DNA from: Absidia repens
Taxonomy: Eukaryota; Mucoromycota; Mucoromycetes; Mucorales; Cunninghamellaceae
DNA length: 64,000 bases
Reading direction: 5' to 3'
Assembly: GCA_002105175.1 (NCBI GenBank)
Contig: MCGE01000002.1
Span: forward strand, 992,001-1,056,000
A program made the position numbers and the translations under genes. Under the pieces are notes generated by a model. The model had not been told where the DNA came from, ran no database searches, and saw nothing but the letters and a program-made list of their open reading frames with translations. Below, one piece after another: positions 23,184 to 34,985 of the stretch (the first letter of the stretch is position 1; every line of letters starts with the position of its first letter).

Positions 23184-23678
23184 ATGTCAACAATTGAGGA
23201 AACGACAGTAAACAGCACAGCGACAGTATTATCTGAGTCGAAATATCGATCCATGTTTAAACCGTCAAAATTCATTTGGAGAAATAACAAGACCTCGCCC
23301 ACAGGGTCACCAGACTTCAGGGACACTATTAACGGCTTGCCTAGCGAAGAAGCAGTAGTACCACATTCTATGATGAAATTGCCCAGCATGAAACTACCAT
23401 CACCATCCATTCCATCTTTTGGCAAGAAGCACTCCAATTTAGTGGCGCTCAAGGAAACTGGTATGAAAGAAGTCTACGAGCTTTCGACCGTCAATGACTC
23501 TGGAGTGTATTTAATCCCTACAGCATCATCACCTTTAAGCAATAAACATGATCACTGGCTTCACAATGACAAGGAAGATGCTTTTTGCTTTTCTTTACCA
23601 TCTTATGATTGTTTAACCACTGTCTCCGGTCGACCTCACTCTTTTTATACTCCCTCTTCCATCATAATTCATGCCTAG
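23184..23678 (+). CDS. Hypothetical protein (164 aa), Ser/Pro-rich
   Basis: One exon, start ATG 23184 after a T-rich leader. The sequence is polar, rich in Ser, Pro and Thr, with repeated short units MMKLPSMKLPSPSIPSFGKK. There is no signal peptide, membrane segment or known domain. The length, codon use and intact frame fit a real gene, divergent from the stress protein gene. Probably disordered; possibly a phosphoprotein, but no function can be claimed. Confidence 0.5.
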   Translation: MSTIEETTVNSTATVLSESKYRSMFKPSKFIWRNNKTSPTGSPDFRDTINGLPSEEAVVPHSMMKLPSMKLPSPSIPSFGKKHSNLVALKETGMKEVYELSTVNDSGVYLIPTASSPLSNKHDHWLHNDKEDAFCFSLPSYDCLTTVSGRPHSFYTPSSIIIHA

Positions 23679-23916
23679 TTGAATTATATAATTTTCATTT
23701 TATCTTCCCTTGTATCATTCCTTTACTTTTGCTCACATTCATATAAATATACTAATAAAAAAAACATTGCTATTATACACACACATTTTGATTGGCTACC
23801 TTTATATCCGCAATTCCGATTTTACCAATCGTCTTTTATTTTGAGAAAAAAAAAGTTGGGGGGACTACACTACATCAAATCAAATGGGGGGATCTAAACT
23901 AAATATGTATTCTAAG

Positions 23917-24383
23917 CTAAAACAGTCGCCTTTTCTTTTTCTTGAGTCCTCTTTTCTTCGTAAGGTCTGATTCCAACTTCAATCGTCGTTCTAACTCTTT
24001 ATCAGGATCAGTCAACTACATCAAAGAAAAAATGTAAGTACCTTTTTCGGCTTTCAACTTATGCTGCAGGATTCTTTGTCATACCTTTTTTGCAGGATCG
24101 GAGGTGCCCAAGAAATCATGCTTAATCGGGCTTTCTTTTTGTTCACGCTCTTGTCCGTCATTAGCAGATGTGCTATCGTCATCTATCATTTCAATTATAT
24201 ATGAGAATAAAACCATAAAGTGAATCATCTTGAGCTTCCCAAAATATACATGTAATATATTTTTACCTGGAACAATTTCGGTCACCAAAGATAACTGTGT
24301 CAGCCATGTATCTTGATCTCTTTCTGCATCTTCCAAGGAAGGTGGGGACGAAGCCGATATTGATTCCTCCTTGATGACCTACC

Positions 24384-24419
<36 letters not shown>

Positions 24420-25064
24420 GAGCGGTCAGTTTATCGCACTCGGCCTTATTCGTACATCATAGCTTATTTTTTCTCCTCCTTACTGATGGATTCAGCCAAT
24501 TTGATTCAGTCAGTGCCACCATGGGTAATATAAAATGTTTATACAGAACAGTAGGACCATCGAAATATGCTTGATTGTCATTCAGCATCGCCGATTCCAA
24601 TGGTAAGCAGTGAAAATTCCAAGATAAAGAGACAAACCCTTTACGAGTATCCTTGTATTCAATTATCATCTAAAAAACAAGAAGTGAAATGTGAATCAAC
24701 TGCACTTGTCCTTTCCCCGTGTCCGTTCCACGTGAATATATCTTACCTGGCCATCTTTGGAGAGTCGGAACCTGCAGTTTTCCTGCTGTTGGAAGCATTG
24801 TCGTAAAGAATCAGTCAAAGACTCGATCTGGTCCTCTGATTCAATATCCAATCGGTAAGAAGAGGCACGTTGGGTAATGGAGGTAATGTCGCCGAATTCA
24901 TACCATACATATCGCAAGTTCGTCAATAAAACCCTATATTCAGTCCTGTCAAAGAGCGTCTTGATGTAAAGCGGTCCATCTACATGAGTGTTCTCAACAG
25001 CAGTATCGATTTGAACCCAAGGAACTGGCAGTAGCTTGCCATGGTCATCGTCGCTTAACAACAT
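23917..25064 (-). CDS. NHEJ1: XLF/NHEJ1-type non-homologous end-joining factor
   Basis: About five exons, start ATG 25064. The N-terminal head domain is seen in PWVQIDTAVENTHVDG, YRVLLTNLRYVWYEFGD and ITQRASSYRLDI, matching the XLF head with its conserved Trp in the VW-E strand. Exon 2 gives GFVSLSWNFHCLPLESA, the family's W-FHC signature, then an alpha-helical stalk beginning KHFILPMVALTESNW. A polar tail ends in a lysine/arginine block followed by LF (KKRGLKKKKRRLF), as in the Ku-binding motif at the extreme C-terminus of animal XLF. XLF stabilises XRCC4/ligase IV and bridges broken DNA ends in the nucleus. Yeast Nej1 is the divergent counterpart. An intron near 24385-24416 holds a homopolymer of about 32 nt. 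Confidence 0.82.
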
Positions 25065-25212
25065 CCATAAAACTAAAAGAGAAAGAGAAGACCAAACGAA
25101 AAAAAAATATATATTTTTTAAAAGACCGACGAATTTTATTTTATTTTTTCAATGTAAAAAAAAAAAAAAAAAAAAGGTTGGGAATTGTTTGCCATACTAA
25201 ACTAAGGCCAAA

Positions 25213-26330
25213 TCATTTCTTGTTGATTTTGAGAGAAAAGTCTACATGAGGCACGCCTTGAGTGATCGTACTCATGCTGAGAATATCAATATCTAAAGAA
25301 GCCATCACCATCACCATCCAGAACAAAAAGGTGTATTAATATGAGTCAACAAATTCCTATTTTTGTTCTAAGCTTGCTTACCTTCACAGAAGTAGTTTGC
25401 GCAGGTTTCATAGGTGATACCACCGCTACTTTCAATCATGAAATGCTTCACACCCTTTTCCGCCCATCTTTCCTTGAGACTTTTGGCTGCTAACTTGAGT
25501 TCATTCCCGGTAAAGTTATCGAGCATAACAATATCTGCACCAGCTGCAATGGCCTCATCGGCTTCTTCTTCTGATTGACATTCCACTTCGATTTTGAGCG
25601 AGAATCCACACACCGAGCGAGCATTCTTCACTGCCGTTGTAATAGACCCTGAGCTCCATACGTGATTATCCTTGAGCATCACCATTGAAGATAAATCCAT
25701 ACGATGGGTATCCAATCCACCGACAAGAACACCATATTTTTCGACCAATCGGAAGCCTGGTGTAGTTTTTCTTGTAGCGGCAATCACACCCTTGAACCCC
25801 TTGGCCTTTTGCAACTCATGGACTTGTCGTGCTCTAGGTTATAAAAAAAAAAAGGATCCACTGTTTAGTTTCCATTCCTTATATTATTCTTGTCATTTAC
25901 CTTAATGCAATCCCACTGCAACGGCAAAGGATATTCAAGGCTGTGCGTTCACCTAACAAAATCTTGCGAGCTGGACCATAGACTTGAGCAACAGCTAACT
26001 TTCCTTCAGGTGTCAAATGATCGCCTTCTTGATGAGTCCATTCTACCCTAAGTGATGAACAAAAAGTAAATATGTTTATATTCGTATAACCCATATTAGT
26101 AACGTTCTACTATTAGAATAGAATGAGACTTACCGACAATCTAATTGTTTAAAGACTTCGTCAAAAAAGGGGACACCTGCCAAAACACCTTCAGCTTTGC
26201 AATACAAAGTAGCCACTTGGTCTTCTTCACCTACAACATACCCTCCGTAGTCGAAAGACGGGACGTCTTCTTCTAAATATTGAGCAACAATGGCTTTGTA
26301 GTTGGTGGCAAGCAAATGGGAGTAATTCAT
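25213..26330 (-). CDS. BNA6: Quinolinate phosphoribosyltransferase (nicotinate-nucleotide pyrophosphorylase)
   Basis: About four exons, start ATG 26330 (MNYSHLL). It converts quinolinate and PRPP to nicotinate mononucleotide, CO2 and PPi, the last step of de novo NAD synthesis from tryptophan. Family signatures in order: [20 protein letters not shown] with the conserved Glu-Arg, [37 protein letters not shown] with the His-Arg and Lys-Asp-Asn-His active-site residues, [26 protein letters not shown] and FMIESSGGI. The C-terminus VDFSLKINK matches the family end, so the gene is complete. It is only 148 bp upstream of XLF in the same orientation, with no functional link implied. Confidence 0.95.
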
Positions 26331-27191
26331 CAGATAGGGCAAAAATAAAAAATAAAACGAGGCAAAAGACAAAGAAGATGAGATCGGACTGGGGTCAAAG
26401 AATACATTTTTAATACTCCGAAAAGTGGGGTTGGGCGAAACGAATTTGACCGAACGTCGAAAAATAGAATGACATGTTAGCTTACGTTTCGGGAAATGAG
26501 AATCAACGGAGTATTTGTTGACAAAGATGATCTAGATACTCTAATCAGTACGAAGTAAAATCATATCATATACTCCATAATACATATAAACATTCTTAGC
26601 TGACCTTTGCCTTAACTATTTTTCATTTGCTCACAAAGTCTTTGTGGTGTGTTTGTTTGCCTTTTTTTTTTAAAAAAAAAAAAATATCATCTTTTGCCAC
26701 TGTCCCCTCTCCAGCATATCTTAAAACTATAATATCATAAGCTTCATGATTTGTTTCAAAATGATGGATTTGCCATCGGCTCACCTACTGATTATAAGAA
26801 TGTTGGAAATCATTTCACTTTCTTGGCTTGTCGGATCAGAGATTTGACCTACGGTCAGCTTCCATCCTGCATGATGGCGAGATTCTGGTCCCATCGCCCG
26901 AAGTTGGTTGCTTTTTTTTCGGTTATTTCTTATGTAATATTCACGTTTATCGTACTATAGGGACCCACAATATCGATATCAACCTGGAAAGCGAAATTGT
27001 ATCGTTATTGTGGGTAATATTGTTATTTTGATGTGTGTAGCAATGCAATATCTAGAAAGATGGTGACATTATGAGCTTTTTGGTTTGTTTGTTTTGTTTT
27101 TTTTTGATCGAAATAAAACAGGTTATCGAAAAAATATCATGGAAATGGTCATTCTGAACTATAGCTTGGAGAGGCCCACAGATTTAATTTT
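26331..27191. other. Intergenic, BNA6 promoter side
   Basis: AT-rich, with mononucleotide runs near 26660-26685. Short plus-strand open frames (26751-27031) show no conserved motif. No gene recognised before repeat copy 2. Confidence 0.4.
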
Positions 27192-28050
27192 AAATCCCGC
27201 CCACGTGAAATGTTTATTTTTTATCTCCTGCCCTTTTTATTTTTTCGGCACTCTTTTTGATTTTTTTGTCGCTTTATTTTTTCTTCACCATTCAACTTCT
27301 ATGGGGCTATGTTGAACTTAGAATCGTATTAGGACTAGTTTAGAAGGGTTTTCGGCTCAGGGATTACAAGATACAATGGGAAACCCTTCCATTTTGGATT
27401 CAGGTTTGTAGACCACCGTTTGTTGGCTGTTTGGAGCTTCCATTAGCTTAGCTTAGTATCTGATTGCTCATAGTTTATATCTATATCTGAATAAAATATG
27501 TCTCCTTTTACTGGATCCAATGAAAATGCCCCATGAATCTCTCATGTCTTGTACATTAGATCCCTTTCTTATTACCATCACTCCCTTTGATTAGCTTTGA
27601 CTCTTGTTGCGCATTCAATGAGATACACATTTACTCTTTTCATGTTTTGCGCTGTATATATTATATCAACTCTCATTTTACCGGTATCCTTTTAGATTAG
27701 TGTTGACCATTCTTCAGATCTCACTTTATTCATTCTCATGCTTCGTCCAATAAATCTTTCCAATAACTCACATATAACAATGAGCCGGTATCCTTTAGTT
27801 TTAGTATCTATCAATATGTTTCAATAAGATATGTATTTTTATTGCCTTCATTTGAATTACCATATAATGGGTAGTGTCGCTATTGTAACTATTTTGTGGG
27901 TATCCTGTCAAATATTTTGATTTCTAGTTTGTCCTCTGTAACCACTCACGCCGCTAAAATCCGCGAGGCTGTCTAACAATCTTAGATAACGCATTATCAG
28001 AACAATCATATAAATGAATATAGATAGTGCTATACATATAGTCTCAATTA
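27192..28050 (+). repeat. Interspersed repeat family, copy 2
   Basis: Head AATCCCGCCCACGTG with CACGTG at 27202-27207, then a T-rich stretch. The stem arms AAGGGTTT (from 27344) and AAACCCTT (27381-27388) follow, then AATAAA at 27490-27495, 288 bp after the CACGTG. The tail aligns with copies 3 and 5 through segments such as TTAGTTTTAGTATCTATC, to about 28050. It is non-coding, with stops in all frames relative to the other copies. Confidence 0.8.
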
Positions 28051-28413
28051 TAGAGCATTTTGCACTGCATGCTATATTACCAATGACTACTTGCTCAACT
28101 CATGGGGCCTAACGACATCAAGGGTTATTTTACGTTCCAGCTGAACCACACCATATGGTACTTTTGTATCCCACTGCCTTCTCTCTCTATCATTAAATCA
28201 TATTTTACTACGGTCCCTTATTCTACAGTTTATTATTCTCAACCTCCCTTACTTTTATTTGATTTAATACCTACTGTTTGCTTATTATTTGCTATATTTC
28301 GACGTTAGAATAAAGACTTCCTGAGGTGGGCGATGGCCCGTTTTAATATTAAATCACATTGCCGGAAATGTCTTCACCGCCTCCGCCCCTCCGTCCCTTC
28401 ACCACTCTTAAAA

Positions 28414-28440
28414 AGTTGGGCCATCATTTTACGCCCAACT
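28414..28440. other. Short perfect inverted repeat
   Basis: AGTTGGGC (28414-28421) and GCCCAACT (28433-28440) form an 8-bp perfect stem with an 11-nt loop, in intergenic DNA between repeat copy 2 and the coiled-coil gene. It could be an RNA hairpin or an element terminus. Nothing else supports a function. Confidence 0.35.
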
Positions 28441-28862
28441 ATTAAAAAATTAATAGAGCTGGGATTAAAATATTTGATTGTTCATTTACTTGCGTGAAAA
28501 AAAAAAGGCACATGGCCCCAGGAAAGACCCAGATAGTCATTATTCTACAGATTGAAACAGAATGAGAATAATGTGAGATGATAAATTGATATTTGAAACT
28601 GGAAACTAACGAACTCTGGGTTTCTCTATCTAACATCTTATTGTCTTTAGACTGTTGAAAGTTTTCCTTTTGGCACCCGCGCTTTTATGTAGCACAAATA
28701 AAATCTAGGCACTTTAACCTTTTTTTGATTATTTATTTTCTTTTTTCTTTTTTTTTGACTTTTCTCTCTGTTTTTGCTTTTGCTTTTTTATTCAATTGTA
28801 TTTATTTATTTCTTCGATTTTATCCCTAGTCATCTATAACCTCTATTTGCATATTACTCACC

Positions 28863-29204
28863 ATGACAACTTCTGTTAGTGACTTTGAAAAGGTTCTTCA
28901 CCTTTTACAGCAAAATTTGGAAGAATCTCAAAACGACAATCTGACAGTAAGTGTTAAATAAAATTTGAACCCTGTTCAATCATCTCAATACAATCCTATT
29001 TCCCTGTTGTTGGTTTTTTTTATTGAATCTAGTTACAAGCTCAAATAGATGAACTGAAGGATCAATCCAGGGAACTTGGTAAAGATAACGACTATCTTAG
29101 GAACGTAAGTGTGGCATATGTGTATTTAGGAAAAGATAGATAAACAGTGCGTTATGTGTGTGAATATGCTTCTACAAGGTTGAATTAGGTAACTGACCAC
29201 GCTT

Positions 29205-29241
<37 letters not shown>

Positions 29242-31141
29242 AAATCCTATATCGTAATCGTACCACTATAGAAAATCGCTGGGATTCAACAAGACAACTC
29301 CATCTATAGCAACACACAATCACGATTGGAAACACAACTCTATGATCAGGAACAAGATACCAACGATTTAAGGAAGCAAGTCCAGCAATTAACTAAGGCC
29401 AAGAAGGATGCTGATCACAAACTGCAAATGGAACTGTCGAATTTTGAAACGGATCGGGCGGCATGGCAACAGAAGGAAGCGGACATGTACAATCAAATCA
29501 GGACACTGAATGCTAGTGGTGGTGAGCCCCGTACGCCTCGTACTCCTCATCGTCGCAGTGCCACCTCCTCAACTTTGGCTCCTTTTGGATTTCCTGCTCC
29601 TCCTTTATCTAACATTGGTGAAGAAGATGGCAACGATCGTCAGCCAAAATTATCCCTCTCCTCCTCCACTTCTACCTCTCACTTGCAAAAAAAGCGCAAT
29701 AGCCGACTACTTCTGAACAACAACGACGATGATAATGATGAAGGGGACGATGACTTATTCCATTCTAGCGGCCAACCCCCCACTCCCAAATTAGCCACCA
29801 TTGATTCCTCCTTTGCCCGCGAGAGCAAGATCGCTCAACGTACAATCAAGGCCCAAGACAAACTGATTTTGGATTTGAAGGTGGAAATGGATCAACAAAA
29901 ATCAATAGTACAGGACCGAGATGCTCAATCACAACGCCAATCCCTACGCATTCAACACTTGGAACAGGAAATTGCTAACGTCAAGCAAGTCAATCAATCT
30001 CTTATGGAAGACAATGAAAGCTATCAGATTTTATTGCATGAAAAAACCATTAGTGGCGAATTTATGATGAACCCCATTATGCAGGTACAGTACAGAGTAG
30101 TACAGAAAAGAAGGCCAGATGATATTGATGTCTTTTTCTTTTGATTCATTATAGGTGGAAAAAACAGAAGCTGCGAATGGCATTACACAGTCATCAGCAA
30201 GTACCAATGTCAATGGGGGTGGTGGCTTGAACCTTGCAGCCGAACTCAATTTGGCGAATGATTTTGAAGCAACACAAAAAGCAAATGAAGTAGATATTGC
30301 TGTACAAAGTAAATTCCATTTGTTTTATAAAGAAAGGCGGGAAATACTCATTCATGCTAACCTTTTTTTTTTTTTAGAATTGACAGATGAAGTCAAGACA
30401 TTACAAGACACTAACCGAGCCTTACAGCTATACATGAACAAAATTCTGATGAAGATTATCGACAACAAGCAATTGGAAGACGTATTGAGCATTGATCAAC
30501 CTAAGCCTCGACCCATCAGCATGAGTATCAGCACCACGACTGCCAATAAGGATACCAATGAGGAACCTGCCCCTCGAAGCGCCGGTCTTGGCCCCGCTCC
30601 TACACGGACTTTATCCAGTACGCTGCTCAACAAAGGTACCGCCACTCGTCAACAACGCCGACGCACGATCTCTTACTGGGGATCAAAAGCACCCGCTCCA
30701 CCTCCTCTTCCCAACAACAATGACAAAAAGGACCTTCCCTCTGTGCCAGAAACATCATCACCATCCTCCACCGTCGATACCTCTTTGGATGATCGCACTA
30801 ATCGTCGACATAGTGCCATGCCCAGCAGTGGCAGCAACAGCAATACGAATAGTGGGTGGGCAAAAGCATTCCGTAGGATGAGTATTGGATGGTCAGCTTC
30901 CCCAACATCAACTACAAACACGGCAATCAACAAACCTTTGGATGATTCTCTCAAAACATCAACTCCTCCAGCAAGTCTCCATCCATCAACCTCTTCTTCT
31001 TCTTCAAATGAGGATAATGGTTCTTTGGACTCTCAACGAATCAGCAGTATCAATCGGCCTTTACCTAATATGAGTCGATCTGCCAGCTCCACTACCTCTT
31101 TACGAGCAAGTAATGAACTGGCTACTCTTCAAGAAGAATGA
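28863..31141 (+). CDS. Coiled-coil protein with disordered, basic C-terminus
   Basis: About five exons. Exon 1 runs from ATG 28863 to the GTAAGT at 28947. The N-terminal third is coiled coil (VLHLLQQNLEESQNDN, QAQIDELKDQSRELGKDND, DLRKQVQQLTKAKKDADHK). Then come a Pro/Ser/Thr-rich linker (GEPRTPRTPHRRSATSS), a second coiled coil (DLKVEMDQQKSIVQDRDAQ) and a conserved-looking helix (DTNRALQLYMNKILMKIID). The C-terminus is long, Ser-rich and disordered with basic patches (RQQRRRTISYWGSK, KAFRRMSIGW). Such architecture suits a cytoskeletal or scaffold protein with phosphorylation sites. I do not recognise the family with confidence. One intron has a T-run near 29209-29236 just before its acceptor. 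Confidence 0.7.
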
Positions 31142-31212
31142 TTAGATTAGTTATTTCCCTCTCTTCCTCCAAACACCTTATATTTATAATTAGTTAAATT
31201 CAACCTTCCATA

Positions 31213-31246
<34 letters not shown>

Positions 31247-31666
31247 GTCCGTCATCCATTTTATATTTAGTCCACTTGCGCTCAAAAGCACTTTCCTTTT
31301 ATTCAAATACATATCAATAAAATATTGTTTGTCTTTATCCAAATATATATCATCTGTGGCGACTCTTTGCCAAGAATCATTAATGAAAACTGTAGATGCT
31401 TGGTTGTACCGTAGATAGGTGAAGAAAAAGAGTGTAAAATGTGCGATGTAATTTCATGAAAATGTCCAGGATGGTCAGGTTAGAATTTCTCCTTGATCTG
31501 TATATCCCCCTTTGACCAAAATGGCATATGCATTTAAACGCCGCTTTTTGAATCATGTCTTAGGTGGCTTTGCCGAAAAAAAAAAATCAGCTCAAAAAAA
31601 AAAAATTTTCGCCTTTTTTTTTTTCTTTTTCTTTTTTTTTTTCATTCATTCTTATTACATACAACC

Positions 31667-33306
31667 ATGGGTAAAGAAAAGACTCACGTTAACGTCGTCG
31701 TCATTGGTCACGTCGATTCTGTAAGTATCCTTTTATGCACCAAATTATATAGTTTATGAAATGATTTATATCAACTAATTAAAAAAAACATATTCTCTTT
31801 TCAATAGGGTAAATCCACCACTACTGGTCACTTGATCTACAAGTGTGGTGGTATTGACAAGCGTACCATTGAAAAGTTCGAAAAGGAAGCTGCTGAACTC
31901 GGTAAGGGTTCCTTCAAGTACGCCTGGGTGTTGGACAAGCTTAAGGCTGAACGTGAACGTGGTATCACCATCGATATTGCTCTCTGGAAGTTCGAAACCC
32001 CCAAGTACCACGTCACCGTCATTGACGCTCCTGGCCATCGTGATTTCATCAAGAACATGATTACTGGTACTTCTCAAGCTGATTGCGGTATTCTTATCAT
32101 TGCTGCTGGTACTGGTGAATTCGAAGTAAGTATATGGAAGAATATTTTTCACACACGCGAAGTCGATTTGGTGTCAATTTATTTACTCGTTTTTTTTTTT
32201 TGTTTATGCTATTATATAGGCTGGTATCTCCAAGGATGGTCAAACCCGTGAACACGCTTTGTTGGCTTTCACTCTCGGTGTCCGTCAATTGATCGTTGCT
32301 ATCAACAAGATGGATTCTACCAAGTGGTCCGAACAACGTTTCAACGAAATCATCAAGGAAGTTTCTGGTTTCATCAAGAAGATCGGTTTCAACCCCAAGT
32401 CTGTCCCCTTCGTCCCCATCTCTGGCTGGCACGGTGACAACATGTTGGACGAATCTACCAACATGCCCTGGTACAAGGGATGGAACAAGGAAACCAAGGC
32501 TGGTGCCAAGTCTGGTAAGACTCTCTTGGATGCCATTGATGCCATTGACCCCCCTCAACGTCCCTCCGACAAGCCCCTCCGTCTCCCTCTTCAAGATGTG
32601 TACAAGATCGGTGGTATCGGTACTGTGCCCGTCGGTCGTGTCGAAACTGGTGTTATCAAGGCTGGTATGGTCGTCACCTTCGCTCCCGCTAACGTGACCA
32701 CTGAAGTCAAGTCCGTCGAAATGCATCACGAACAATTGGTTGAAGGTCTCCCCGGTGACAACGTCGGTTTCAACGTCAAGAACGTTTCCGTCAAGGATAT
32801 CCGTCGTGGTAACGTCTGTTCCGACTCCAAGAACGACCCCGCCAAGGAATCCGGTTCCTTCACTGCCCAAGTCATTGTCCTTAACCACCCTGGTCAAATC
32901 GGTGCTGGCTACGCTCCTGTCTTGGATTGTCACACTGCTCACATTGCCTGTAAGTTCGCCGAATTGTTGGAAAAGATCGATCGTCGTTCCGGTAAGAAGC
33001 TCGAAGATGCTCCCAAGGTAAGTCTGAATTTATTTTTTATATCATTTTGTGCCTATTTCTCACCTCTTTTACTGTATCTTTCCCTGCACCGAAAATTAGT
33101 TTGTTAAGAGCGGTGACTCTGCTATCGTTAAGATGATCCCCTCCAAGCCCATGTGTGTCGAAGCTTACACTGACTACCCTCCTCTTGGTCGTTTCGCTGT
33201 CCGTGATATGCGTCAAACCGTTGCTGTCGGTGTCATCAAGGCTGTTGAAAAGGTTGACAAGGCTGGCAAGGTCACCAAGGCTGCTGCCAAGGCTGGCAAG
33301 AAATAA
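31667..33306 (+). CDS. TEF1: Translation elongation factor 1-alpha (eEF1A)
   Basis: 458 residues in four exons; introns at 31721-31807, 32126-32219 and 33018-33099. The GTPase delivers aminoacyl-tRNA to the ribosome. P-loop GHVDSGKST sits near residue 14, then switch I/G2 [10 protein letters not shown]3 DAPGH and G4 NKMD. Domains II and III are complete, ending in an Ala/Lys-rich tail ([12 protein letters not shown]). Codon use is far more C-ending than in any neighbour, as expected for one of the most highly expressed genes. A T-tract and a pyrimidine-rich leader lie just upstream of the ATG (31605-31666). Length equals the usual family length. A long antisense open frame over exon 3 is a codon-bias artefact. 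Confidence 0.98.
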
Positions 33307-33689
33307 ATCATTTGATTTACTTCCTTTCCACCTCCACCCTCTTTGACTTCTCTTATATGTGTTCACTATCCTCCCTTTATATAGTATCTTTTTTTATCAT
33401 TCAATATGGACGTTTTATATATACATTGTTGCGTTTGATTGAAAAGGTGATTTTTTATTGCCTTTTTGTTTGTAAATAAAAAAAAAAACAAAGATCTTGT
33501 CAGTGTTTTATTGCTCATAATGTGATGTGGGGGGACCATTAAAAAATCAACGGGATTTGAATTTGCATGATTTATTTTTGGGATTATTATGATCAATTAG
33601 AGTTGGGCTCTAGGATTGAGGACACCTTGAATCAGCGATTGTCAATATGCGTGATGAAACGCTGTCATTTGGAAACGATATTTGGGACT

Positions 33690-33900
33690 GCCGTTAGATT
33701 AGAGTCAACTATGATTAGCTTTACAGTTTTTATATATTCCTGAATAAAAAATGTCTTTATTTTTTTTTTTTTTACCGTTAGTTTGCCCCTCACACATTTG
33801 ATTTATCTTACACCATAAATCCCTTTTTACAATCGCCCGCTTTCAGGTTAGTGTTGATGATACTAGCTTATGTTTATCATGCGCTTCGATGAAATGTGTC
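33690..33900 (+). repeat. Degenerate fragment of the interspersed repeat
   Basis: Contains GAATAAAAAATGTCTTTATT, like the repeat's polyadenylation region, followed by CCCTTTTTACAATCGCCC and CGCTTCGATGAAATGTGTCC, which resemble the repeat tail. The head and stem-loop are missing or decayed. Limits are approximate. Confidence 0.5.
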
Positions 33901-34084
33901 CTCTTTTTAACCATAATCTTTCTAGAGTGCCGACATTTTGGATGTATCGTACCTCTAAAGGTTCCACAGGTGGCTGTTAATTGGAAACTCATCTCATCCC
34001 TCAATAATGTAGACGCATTTTTTCTTAAAAAGATATTACCTTTTTTTAAGGGAGGAGCTATGGAGGTGCCAAAAAAACAATTGA

Positions 34085-34985
34085 AATCCCGCCCAAGTGG
34101 AAGAATTAATTTTTCCCTCCCTTTTTTTTCCCTCTCTTTTTTTTCTTTTCTTTTCATTTTTTTCTCCCTTTTACTTTTTCTTCACCATTCAACTTCTATG
34201 AGGTTATGTTGGACTTGGATTAGAGCCAGGTCTAGTTTAGTAGGGTTTTCAGCTCAGGGATTACAAGATGCATGGGGAAACCCTTTCATTTTGGATTCAG
34301 GATTTTGGACTCACCATTAGTTGGCTTATTAGAGTCTTTCCTAGTTTAGTTTTAGTTTTAGTTTGTCCACAGTTTGTATCTTCATCTGAATAAATTATAT
34401 TTTGCTTTTTTTTTTTTTTTTTTTACAAACTTCATTGAAAAATGACCCATTAAGTCTTTCTTGTGCCTTGTGTGTAATAGATCCCTTTTTACCATTGCCC
34501 CCTAGATGTATTGCTATACTTCAATAAAGGATACCCGTTTGCCTTTCTCCTGCCTGTATTGTACAGTACAATAGATCCCTTTTTACAATTGTCCCTTGAG
34601 TTTAGTGTTGGGCATTCTTCAAATCTCTCATTAGCCTCCCTTAATCTCCCTCCATCTTCTTGTAGGCCTTTTGTTCGCTTCACTTGTTGCAATAAACACG
34701 TTATCTTTAGTTTTAGTATCTATTATTATCTTCCAATTTACTTCAATAAATTTTTCTTTTATACTGGCCATCCTCTTAAACATTATATAATAAACAATGT
34801 CGCTATTATTGCTGATTTGTGCGTGTCCTACCCGGCACTTAGACCATTATAATCACTTTTTCTCGGCAAAAGTCCCAGGAACAGGTTGACAATCGTAGAT
34901 TACTTAATGTTAAAGATAACCATATTCGTGCTCGACCAATCATGTAGATGAAGCTAGGACGTGATGTGAATGAGCTGCCGTTAGT
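34085..34985 (+). repeat. Interspersed repeat family, copy 3
   Basis: Head AAATCCCGCCCAAGTG, with CACGTG changed to CAAGTG. A polypyrimidine run, stem-loop (about 34238-34288) and AATAAA at 34389-34394 follow. The tail contains TTTTACAATTGTCCC and CTCGACCAATCATGTAGATG, matching copies 1, 2 and 5 to about 34985. An open frame across part of the copy is not preserved in the others, so it is not a gene. Confidence 0.8.

Noticed and set aside
26751..27031. Overlapping short plus-strand open frames between BNA6 and repeat copy 2
   Set aside because: They have no conserved motif and share sequence in two frames, typical of chance open frames in AT-rich DNA.
32097..32942. Long antisense open frame (281 codons) over TEF1
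   Set aside because: Arises from the strong codon bias of TEF1. Its composition (Val, Asp, Gly, Thr repeats) mirrors the sense codons, and no homologous family is recognised.
33889..34320. Open frame of 143 codons overlapping repeat copy 3
   Set aside because: The same region in copies 1, 2, 4 and 5 has stops and frame changes, so the frame is not maintained.
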